From assembly GCA_029245825.1 (NCBI GenBank), contig JAQWON010000106.1, positions 1-19,106 of the forward strand: a stretch of DNA of 19,106 bases, given 5' to 3'. Position numbers and translations under genes: made by a program. Under the pieces are notes generated by a model. The model did not search any database. It saw only the letters and a program-made list of their open reading frames with translations, and was not told where the DNA came from. This DNA is from Flavobacteriaceae bacterium (GTDB taxonomy: Bacteria; Bacteroidota; Bacteroidia; Flavobacteriales; Flavobacteriaceae). This document shows positions 7,839 to 14,549 of this stretch, piece after piece (positions within the stretch are counted from its first letter, which is position 1; each line of letters opens with the position of its first letter).

Positions 7839-9439
7839 TTATCTAATTCTTCAGAATCTTTATACCTAATTCTAATTTCTTTTAATTCTTCTGTTAATTT
7901 ATCAACAACTTCTTTATATCCAGGATCATTATATACATTATTCATCTCATAAGGATCTTTTAAACGATCATAGAGTTCCCATTCATCTACATCATAATAA
8001 AAACGAACTAATTTAAATTCCTTATTTACAATTCCGTAATGTCTCTTTGCCATATGCACTGAAGGATATTCATAGTAATGATAATAAACAGCATCTCTAT
8101 TCCATTTCTCGGAATCCCCTTTTAATAATGGAATAAGACTTTCACCTTGCATATCACCAGGAACCTTAATCATAGCTGCTTCTAAAAATGTTTGAGCAAA
8201 ATCCAGATTTTGAACCATTTCCTCAGAAGTTGTACCTGGTTTAATAACGTTTGGCCATTTAATCATCAATGGGGTCTTAAAAGATTCATCATAAATAAAT
8301 CTTTTATCAAACCATCCGTGCTCCCCTAGATAAAAACCTTGGTCCGATGTATATACTACTATAGTATTTTCATCTAGACCAGTCTCTTCTAGATAATTCA
8401 AAACCCTACCAACATTATCATCAACTGATGAGATAGTTGCCAAGTAATCTTGCATGTATCTCTGAAACTTCCATTTCATTTTTTGTTCATTATTCATCTT
8501 TGGCCAATTAGTTTTAAAATCCTCACTGATTTTGTCTAAAGTCACATCATATTTTTTCTTCTGCCCCTTATTCGCTCTTCCAAAAGGACGATAAAAACCT
8601 TGCTCACTGGGACGCATTAAGGATCCATCTCCTTTGACATAAACAATTTCAGGTTCTACTTTTCCCATTTCCTTAATAGTTGATGGTCTAACCTTGCTAT
8701 CATGCATGTATTGCATATGAGTCAAAATATTCATTTCTGCAGTTTTTGCAGCAGTTCCTCTACCACTGTAATCATCAAATAAAGTTTCAGGCTCTGGAAA
8801 TTCTTTTTCATAAAACTCCGCAAACTTTTCTGAGCTGGGCCACCATGCCCTATGAGGAGCTTTATGCAAATACATCATTAAAAAAGGTTTATTTTCTTCT
8901 CTTTTATTTTTAAACCAATCTAAAGTCAAATCAGTAATAATATCTGTAACATACCCAGTTATTATAGTGTCTTTATCCTTTCCTAAAAATTTTGGATTTA
9001 TATAGCTGCCTTGCCCAGGTAGTATTAAAAAGTCATCAACTCCTTTGGGATTATTTCCAAAGTGAAGTTTACCAAACATCGCTGTCTGATATCCTGCCTT
9101 TTGAAAAAGTTGAGGAAAAGTAATTTGTGTGTCATCAAATTTTGCATGATTATCAATCTTCCCGTTAAGATGACTATGTTTCCCTGTTAATATTACCGCC
9201 CTGGAGGGAGCACATATTGAATTAGTTACACAGGCATTTTTAAATATCATGCCTTGATTAGCAATTCTATCAATATTTGGGGTTTGTATCAACCGATCAT
9301 CATATGCACTTATTGCTTGATAAGCATGGTCATCGGACATTATAAATAGTATGTTAGGGGGCGTTTCAGTTTCTGCGTTGTTAAAACAACCTAAAATAAA
9401 AACCCCAAAAAAGAATAATATTGCAGGGTAATATTTCAT
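7820..9439 (-). CDS. Family S1 sulfatase lipoprotein (CAPSR type, SDQG active site)
   Basis: A 539-residue formylglycine-dependent sulfatase. The signal peptide ends in the lipobox ILGC (Cys18), so it is a membrane-anchored lipoprotein. Metal ligands begin with Asp36-Asp37 in FIMSDDHAYQ. Cys76 in SICAPSR is the residue converted to formylglycine. GKLHFG supplies Lys124 and His126, LHKAPH another His, and YTSDQG (Asp366-Gln367) the remaining calcium ligands, followed by a Lys in EHGWFDKR. The Asp-Gln pair and the EHGWFDKRFIYDES stretch are typical of the group containing N-acetylglucosamine-6-sulfatases (roughly S1_8/S1_11), but I cannot fix the subfamily. A region of about 100 residues (210-330) is longer than in compact sulfatases and may shape the glycan site. 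It is the second gene of a minus-strand pair, starting 4 nt after its partner's stop. Maturation needs an FGE or anSME enzyme encoded elsewhere. Confidence 0.92.
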   Translation of the reverse strand: MKYYPAILFFFGVFILGCFNNAETETPPNILFIMSDDHAYQAISAYDDRLIQTPNIDRIANQGMIFKNACVTNSICAPSRAVILTGKHSHLNGKIDNHAKFDDTQITFPQLFQKAGYQTAMFGKLHFGNNPKGVDDFLILPGQGSYINPKFLGKDKDTIITGYVTDIITDLTLDWFKNKREENKPFLMMYLHKAPHRAWWPSSEKFAEFYEKEFPEPETLFDDYSGRGTAAKTAEMNILTHMQYMHDSKVRPSTIKEMGKVEPEIVYVKGDGSLMRPSEQGFYRPFGRANKGQKKKYDVTLDKISEDFKTNWPKMNNEQKMKWKFQRYMQDYLATISSVDDNVGRVLNYLEETGLDENTIVVYTSDQGFYLGEHGWFDKRFIYDESFKTPLMIKWPNVIKPGTTSEEMVQNLDFAQTFLEAAMIKVPGDMQGESLIPLLKGDSEKWNRDAVYYHYYEYPSVHMAKRHYGIVNKEFKLVRFYYDVDEWELYDRLKDPYEMNNVYNDPGYKEVVDKLTEELKEIRIRYKDSEELDKSFIYQ

Positions 9440-9443
9440 AGTT

Positions 9444-10856
9444 TTAATTTTTGAAATTAGGATTTATTGAAACTTCTTTTGCATTTGTTTGATTTTTTAG
9501 TTTGTTCAATTTTTTTAATAAAATTTGTTTTCTCTCATCAAATAATAATGACAAATCATTTGACTCTTTTGGATCTTCCATTAAATTAAATAATTCAGCA
9601 TTATTAGATTCATAATGAAGAACCAATTTCCAATCACCAGACCTAATTGCTGAACCAGGTTTCCACAAACTTCCATGGTAATGGGGAAAATGCCAAAAAA
9701 TATCTTCTCTGTCAATTTTAGATTGTCCTTTTAGTCTTGGCATTAAACTCACACCATCAATATCTTTATTGTTTTTGATTCCAGCAAAATCTAAGATAGT
9801 TGGAAATAAATCATAAGAGGCTGTCAAATCATCAATTTTTACATTTTTCTTATTCCCTGGTGTTTTAATTAGTTGAGGAATTCTTATCCCTCCTTCATAA
9901 AGCCATCCTTTGCCAGCTCTTAATGGATAAACTGAAGTTGGAGCAACCCTTTTTAGAGTTGACAATCCACCATTATCTGAGGTGAAAATTATAAGTGAAT
10001 TTTCATACAAATTATTATCCTTAAGATTTTTAATAAGTTTTCCCACATTTTCATCAACTGCATAAACCATAGAGGCATATTTTGCATTGGTTTGGTTTAA
10101 TCTACTAATTGCTTCCCCCTCTCTTTTTGTTCTAACAGAATTGTCATCCATTTTCAATAATTTTTTTTTGAAATAATCTAAATGTTTCAAGTTTGCTTGA
10201 ATAGGAGTGTGTACATTATAAAATGAAAGGAAAAGGGCAAATGGGTGATCCTTATCATGATTTTTAATTAATCTGATTGATTCATCTGTTAATCTATCAG
10301 TAAGATATTCACCTTCTGGTCCATCACTTAATTTGGGATTCTTATATGGTGAGTAATAACCTCCCATTGGACTTCCCTTTTCAAAACCTCCAATGTTTAC
10401 ATCAAAACCACTTTGCTCTGGATAAAATCCTTTTGATCCTAAATGCCATTTCCCTGCATAAAAAGTTTTGTATCCAGATTCTTTCAGTTTTTCAGCAATG
10501 GTAATCTCTTCTAAGGGAAGCTGATGCAGGTCTTTTGGCCCTATAAGAGGTCTGTTTTTTGGATCAACTCCTGGAATCCAATCCGTTATTCCCACTCTAG
10601 CAGGATGCTTCCCAGTCATAATAGAAGCTCTTGTTGGAGAGCAAACTGGACTTGCAGCATATGCATTTGTGAATTGAAAACTTTCACGTGACAGAGCATC
10701 GATGTTAGGAGTTTCATAAAATTTGCTTCCAGAATATCCTAAATCATTCCATCCCAAGTCATCAACCAATATAAAAATAACATTGGGGCTTGAACTTTTT
10801 GAACTACATCCTATAGCAAATAAAAAAGCAAAAAGAAATTTAAAAATTTGAATCAT
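9444..10856 (-). CDS. Family S1 sulfatase lipoprotein (CSPTR type, S1_16-like)
   Basis: A 470-residue sulfatase from the ATG at 10856. The frame extends to a TTG at 10883, but the ATG gives a normal 16-residue signal before the lipobox AIGC (Cys17). Asp32-Asp33 lie in FILVDDLGWNDLG, Cys72 in CSPTR is the formylglycine site, GKWHLG supplies Lys136 and His138, NVHTP a catalytic His, TSDNGG the calcium Asp/Asn, and PLRAGKG a Lys. CSPTRASIMTG followed by VGITDWIPG, and the C-terminal FWHFPHYHG with AIRSGDWKLV, resemble what I remember of SulfAtlas subfamily S1_16, which includes galactose-4-sulfatases; this placement is from memory. It is the first gene of a minus-strand pair with the 7820-9439 sulfatase (4-nt gap) and is transcribed from the divergent region at 10857-11026. 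Confidence 0.92.
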   Translation of the reverse strand: MIQIFKFLFAFLFAIGCSSKSSSPNVIFILVDDLGWNDLGYSGSKFYETPNIDALSRESFQFTNAYAASPVCSPTRASIMTGKHPARVGITDWIPGVDPKNRPLIGPKDLHQLPLEEITIAEKLKESGYKTFYAGKWHLGSKGFYPEQSGFDVNIGGFEKGSPMGGYYSPYKNPKLSDGPEGEYLTDRLTDESIRLIKNHDKDHPFALFLSFYNVHTPIQANLKHLDYFKKKLLKMDDNSVRTKREGEAISRLNQTNAKYASMVYAVDENVGKLIKNLKDNNLYENSLIIFTSDNGGLSTLKRVAPTSVYPLRAGKGWLYEGGIRIPQLIKTPGNKKNVKIDDLTASYDLFPTILDFAGIKNNKDIDGVSLMPRLKGQSKIDREDIFWHFPHYHGSLWKPGSAIRSGDWKLVLHYESNNAELFNLMEDPKESNDLSLLFDERKQILLKKLNKLKNQTNAKEVSINPNFKN

Positions 10857-11026
10857 TTTATATTTATTCAATATATTAATCAAGAATTATAGTTTCTTAG
10901 GTTGAATATAAATAATATTTGGTTTTAGAATAAAAAAAGTGATTACTAAAAAAATTCAGGGAAGAGTTAACAAAAACGATAAAACAGATGATAAAAATTC
11001 TTTCTACTAAATTAATACCTGTACTA
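10857..11026. promoter_or_regulatory. Divergent intergenic region between two sulfatase genes
   Basis: About 170 nt (130 nt if the downstream gene starts at 10988) between genes transcribed away from each other, so it must hold control elements for both. It is very AT-rich. I see no exact TAnnTTTG element on either strand; the nearest is TAATATTTG on the + strand with one extra base in the spacer. No convincing operator palindrome was found. Confidence 0.5.
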
Positions 11027-12586
11027 ATGAACTTTAAACTAATTAAAAGTTATTGTCTTATTTTTTTTATATCATTTTTTTTAAGCTGCAAGTCTGAAAA
11101 AAAGAATTCGCCTAATAATCCTAACATTATAATTATCTATACAGATGATTTAGGATATGGGGATGTTAGTGCTTATAAAAAAGGAACCCTAAACACTCCA
11201 AATATTGATATAATAGCAAATCAAGGAATAAGATTTAACAATGGTTATTCTTCTTCAGCAACATGCAGCCCAAGTAGATATGCCCTTTTAACTGGCATAT
11301 ACCCCTGGAGAAAAACCGGTCTGAAGATCATTACCGGAGGTGGCTTGAGTATTGATACTACTACAATGACAATTCCTAAAATGCTTAAAGAATCTGGATA
11401 CAATACAGGGATTGTAGGTAAATGGCATTTAGGCCTTGGGAAAGGAAGGGATGATTCAGGAAAAGGAATGGATTACAATTCTTATATATACCCCGGACCT
11501 AACCAATTAGGTTTTGATTATTCACACATTATGCCTGATACTCAAGATAGAGTTCCAACAGTTTATGTTGAAAATGGATACGTTGTCAATCTTGACCCGG
11601 ACGATCCCATAGAAGTTCATTTCAAAAAGAATTTTGAGGGTGAGCCAACAGGAAAAGATAATCCAGAACTCTTGACGATGAAGTGGCATCATGGCCATAA
11701 TGCTTCAATTGTTAATGGTGTCCCCAGAATTGGATTCATGAAGGGAGGAGAAAAAGCTAGATGGAGTGATATCGATATGGCAGATCATTTTTTAGAAAAA
11801 GCTCAGGAATATATTAAAGAAAATAAAGACAAGCCTTTCTTTCTTTATTATACTCTTCAGCAACCTCATGTGCCTAGAACACCTCACCCAAGATTTGAGG
11901 GAAAATCTGGAATGGGCCCTAGAGGAGATGTTATTGTTGAAGCGGATTGGTGCGTTGGTGAATTATACAAAACCTTACAATCAGAAGACCTTTTAGAGAA
12001 TACATTAATCATTTTTTCTAGTGATAATGGTCCTGTTTTAAATGATGGGTATTATGATGATGCTGTTGAGAAGCTTGGAGATCATACTCCTTCTGGTGGA
12101 TTAAGAGGCGGAAAGTATAGCCTTTTTGAAGCAGGAACAAAAGTCCCATTTATTGCTTACTGGAAAGGAAAAATACAACCTGGCATTTCAAATGAGATAA
12201 TTTCTCAAATTGATTTTTTTAATTCTATTTCTGCGATAGTTGGCACAGACTATAGATCAAAAGATGGTATTGATTTTTCTAACCTAATTATTAATAATCA
12301 AGGGGAAGGAAGAGAAGAACTTATTCTTGAAGCCTCCACTAGAACTGCCTATAGAAAAGGAGATTGGGCAATGATCCCTCCATATAATGGGCCAGCAATT
12401 TCTAAGAACGTGAATATTGAATCAGGAAATTCAAAAGATTTTAAACTTTATAATCTAAAAGAAGACCCTTCACAAAAAAATGACCTTGCAAAAAAAGAGT
12501 CTGAAAAATTGAAGGAAATGATTTCAAGTTTTGTTAAAATTAGAGGGGGAAAATTTTCAAACATTGAAAATCTAGTGCTTGAGTAA
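11027..12586 (+). CDS. Family S1 sulfatase lipoprotein (CSPSR type, S1_15-like)
   Basis: A formylglycine sulfatase of 519 residues from the ATG at 11027, which gives a compact signal peptide (MNFKLIKSYC then a hydrophobic core) and the lipobox FLSC at Cys21. An in-frame ATG at 10988 would add 13 residues and is possible. Asp40-Asp41 in IYTDDLGYGDVSAY bind calcium. Cys80 in CSPSRYALLTG is the formylglycine site, GKWHLG gives Lys132 and His134, QQPHVPRTPH a His, SSDNGP the distal calcium ligands and LRGGKYS a Lys. CSPSRYALLTGIYPWR and the later GKWHLGLG resemble subfamily S1_15 (which includes a GalNAc-6-sulfatase), recalled rather than aligned. A stretch of about 120 residues after GKWHLGLG, including VNLDPDDPIEVHF, is a large loop common in such enzymes. 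It diverges from the sulfatase pair on its left and converges on the next sulfatase, with 16 nt between stops. Confidence 0.9.
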   Translation: MNFKLIKSYCLIFFISFFLSCKSEKKNSPNNPNIIIIYTDDLGYGDVSAYKKGTLNTPNIDIIANQGIRFNNGYSSSATCSPSRYALLTGIYPWRKTGLKIITGGGLSIDTTTMTIPKMLKESGYNTGIVGKWHLGLGKGRDDSGKGMDYNSYIYPGPNQLGFDYSHIMPDTQDRVPTVYVENGYVVNLDPDDPIEVHFKKNFEGEPTGKDNPELLTMKWHHGHNASIVNGVPRIGFMKGGEKARWSDIDMADHFLEKAQEYIKENKDKPFFLYYTLQQPHVPRTPHPRFEGKSGMGPRGDVIVEADWCVGELYKTLQSEDLLENTLIIFSSDNGPVLNDGYYDDAVEKLGDHTPSGGLRGGKYSLFEAGTKVPFIAYWKGKIQPGISNEIISQIDFFNSISAIVGTDYRSKDGIDFSNLIINNQGEGREELILEASTRTAYRKGDWAMIPPYNGPAISKNVNIESGNSKDFKLYNLKEDPSQKNDLAKKESEKLKEMISSFVKIRGGKFSNIENLVLE

Positions 12587-12602
12587 ATAAGATTCTAAAA
12601 AA

Positions 12603-13994
12603 TTATTTTGTTAACATCTGAGCTAATTCTTTCTCAGGAATATTTCCCAAATCATTGATTTGATCCATCCAATTATCTAGTTGGGTTCTAAAATCATTTA
12701 TCTCCTCTGAAAAGTTTTTATCTCCAATTAGATTATTCAATTCAAAAGGATCACTTTCTAAATCATAAAATTCCTCAGGTTTTTTAGGAACTTGAAACCA
12801 AAGTTTTTGCTTATCTGAAAGTAAATTTAATTCATTCAAAAGGTTCAAATTTTTCATCAAAGCCATCTGAGTCCTATAGGCAACATCTAAAGCATGTGGT
12901 TTGTCAGTATTATAATTTCTAATGTACTTAAACTTTTTATTTTTTACCGCACGAATTCTATCTGGATGCTCATCAAATCTATCACTAGCGGTAAAAACAT
13001 ATTTTCTTTTATTCTTAACTTTTTTAAGGCCTAAAAAGGCTTTGCCTTGATATATTTCTGGAACCTGTAGCCCTGCAATTGATAAAATAGTGGGTGCAAA
13101 ATCAACGAAATTAAGCATATCGTAATTCCTTTTTTCTTTTACCTTAATACTTTTAGGAAATTTTATTACTAATGGAACCTTTGTTCCGGTCTCATAAATT
13201 GCTCTTTTATACCTAGGGAAAGGACCTCCATGATCGCTATAAAAAAAGATGTAAGTATTATCGTAAAGATCCTGTTGCTTTAGTTTATTGATAATCTCTC
13301 CCATTTGCCTATCCATCTCAACCAGGTTAGAATAATTAACCGCTAAAGCATGTCTTGTTATTGAATCATCAGGAAAAATTGGAGGAACCACTAATTTATT
13401 TGGATCTACTTTTAACTGCTCTTTATCTCTTCTCCAAATTGAAGATTCATGGGTCACGCCAAAATTATAAACTGAAAAAAAAGGTTGATTTTTTTTTCTT
13501 TTCTCCCAGCTTGCTTCTCTACTTGACTCATCCCAAGCCTCCTCCCTTAATATAAAATTATAATCCCTTTTTGAATTGTTTGTACAGTAGTATCCATTCT
13601 CTCTTAAGATTTGAGTAAATGGCTTTATCTTTTCAGCTAATTTTGAAGAATAGTGAGGAAACCCTAATAAAGATTCCGTTTCAGGTCTTACCTTTCTATT
13701 CCCGTTATAAGCTCTCATGTTTCCTGTACCAATAGAATTTGGGTACATCCCTGTTATGATAGCGCTTCTTGCTGGAGCGCATACTGGATAAATAGAATTC
13801 ATGTCATGATAAACAATCCCATTTTTTAAAAGTTCACTTATGTTTGAAAGTTTAACAGAATTGTCTCCATAAAATGGGAAAAAATATTGTGATTGATCCT
13901 CAGCTACAAGCCACAAAATATTAGGCTTGTTATTATTTTCATCTCCACAACTAAGTGTTACAAAAACAAAGAAAATGATTAATAACTTTCTCAT
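12603..13994 (-). CDS. Family S1 sulfatase lipoprotein (CAPAR type, heparan N-sulfatase-like)
   Basis: A 463-residue sulfatase with a very short signal peptide and lipobox TLSC (Cys16). The fold opens with NILWLVAEDQSQYFFPFYGD, where Glu32-Asp33 replaces the usual Asp-Asp. Cys72 in VCAPAR is the formylglycine site; the motif is C-x-P-A-R rather than C-x-P-S-R, still within the C-x-P-x-R recognition pattern. The usual GKWHLG is absent and NGYYCTNNSKRDYN takes its place. GVTHESS gives a His, and YSDHGGPFPRYKR has Asp-His in place of Asp-Asn followed by a Lys. These features recall the N-sulfoglucosamine sulfohydrolase-like branch, which is widespread in marine Bacteroidota and Planctomycetota. 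The substrate cannot be named. It lies 28 nt behind a small secreted protein gene on the same strand, so the two are probably one transcript. Confidence 0.9.
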   Translation of the reverse strand: MRKLLIIFFVFVTLSCGDENNNKPNILWLVAEDQSQYFFPFYGDNSVKLSNISELLKNGIVYHDMNSIYPVCAPARSAIITGMYPNSIGTGNMRAYNGNRKVRPETESLLGFPHYSSKLAEKIKPFTQILRENGYYCTNNSKRDYNFILREEAWDESSREASWEKRKKNQPFFSVYNFGVTHESSIWRRDKEQLKVDPNKLVVPPIFPDDSITRHALAVNYSNLVEMDRQMGEIINKLKQQDLYDNTYIFFYSDHGGPFPRYKRAIYETGTKVPLVIKFPKSIKVKEKRNYDMLNFVDFAPTILSIAGLQVPEIYQGKAFLGLKKVKNKRKYVFTASDRFDEHPDRIRAVKNKKFKYIRNYNTDKPHALDVAYRTQMALMKNLNLLNELNLLSDKQKLWFQVPKKPEEFYDLESDPFELNNLIGDKNFSEEINDFRTQLDNWMDQINDLGNIPEKELAQMLTK

Positions 13995-14022
13995 AAAAAT
14001 TACTTAATTTAACTTACTAAAG

Positions 14023-14433
14023 TCAAGCTTTGAAAAATTCTTCTTCAGTAATTTCAAAATAATTTCCCTCCTGGGACGCGTCATAAAAAAACATAAACCT
14101 GCGTTTCTCGCCAAAATTGATCACCTGGACTTTTCTGTCTTCAAAATAAAACTCTAAAGACTTAAACTGAACATATATTCTAGTGATTGGAAGGTGTTTA
14201 AAAGTGTAAGATTCATTGGTTCTCACGTAAACATGTCTTAAATATTTTTTGTACTGATCTCTTATCACGATTATAATGTCATGCTCAACAGTGTTTTGTA
14301 TTTCAAGAGAAGATCCAGACACTTCATTTGTAACATCAGGTGGAAATCTATGACTAAAGGTTTTATCACCTGTTTCACCTCTCTGAGCAAAAACTAAAGA
14401 TGTGGTCAAAATCAAAACAAAAAATGTTCTCAT
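14023..14433 (-). CDS. Small secreted protein of unknown function
   Basis: A 136-residue protein that I do not recognise. It starts with a clear signal peptide (MRTFFVLILTTSLVFA|QRG) with no lipobox Cys, so it is exported as a soluble periplasmic or secreted protein. The mature part, about 120 residues, alternates hydrophobic and polar residues (EHDIIIVIRDQYKKYLRHVYVRTN, RIYVQFKSLEFYFE, RRFMFFYDASQ), which suggests a single small beta-sandwich domain rich in aromatic residues. No catalytic motif, metal site or repeat is apparent. It is transcribed from the divergent region shared with the sulfatase at 14550 and precedes the 12603-13994 sulfatase by 28 nt. A role with that sulfatase, such as glycan binding or as an accessory subunit, is only suggested by position. 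The signal peptide plus good start context make it more likely a real gene than a chance frame. Confidence 0.72.
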   Translation of the reverse strand: MRTFFVLILTTSLVFAQRGETGDKTFSHRFPPDVTNEVSGSSLEIQNTVEHDIIIVIRDQYKKYLRHVYVRTNESYTFKHLPITRIYVQFKSLEFYFEDRKVQVINFGEKRRFMFFYDASQEGNYFEITEEEFFKA

Positions 14434-14473
14434 ACTTTTTAAACTTTGCCATAATAAAATTAAAAAATTATTC

Positions 14474-14481
14474 TATGTTTG
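14474..14481 (+). promoter_or_regulatory. Candidate -7 promoter element (TAnnTTTG) for the 14550 sulfatase
   Basis: TATGTTTG fits the Bacteroidota -7 consensus TAnnTTTG exactly. A TTG at 14446-14448 could be the -33 element, but the spacer of 25 nt is longer than usual (about 17-23). It would place the transcript start about 60 nt before the ATG. Confidence 0.4.
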
Positions 14482-14501
14482 ACTATCAACTTAACTAAAT
14501 G

Positions 14502-14518
14502 AGAATAATAATTATTCT
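14502..14518. promoter_or_regulatory. 17-bp palindrome, possible operator
   Basis: AGAATAAT and ATTATTCT are perfect 8-bp arms around a single A. It lies about 20-35 nt downstream of the -7 element and 31 nt before the sulfatase ATG, a position suited to repressor binding. Its low complexity means chance is a real alternative. Confidence 0.3.
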
Positions 14519-14549
14519 TTTTTTTAATTAAAAACATAATTTTAAAGTC

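Larger units (their letters stand above)
14434..14549. promoter_or_regulatory. Divergent intergenic control region
   Basis: A 116-nt AT-rich region between the small secreted protein gene (-) and the 14550 sulfatase (+). It holds an exact Bacteroidota -7 element on the + strand and a 17-bp palindrome just downstream of it, listed separately. No matching element was found for the minus-strand gene. Confidence 0.5.

Noticed and set aside
10857..10883. TTG start at 10883 for the S1_16-like sulfatase
   Set aside because: The ATG at 10856 directly begins a normal lipoprotein signal peptide and has an A-rich upstream stretch.
10900..10925. TAATATTTG as a -7 promoter element for the 11027 sulfatase
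   Set aside because: It has one extra base between TA and TTTG compared with the consensus and no well-placed -33 element.
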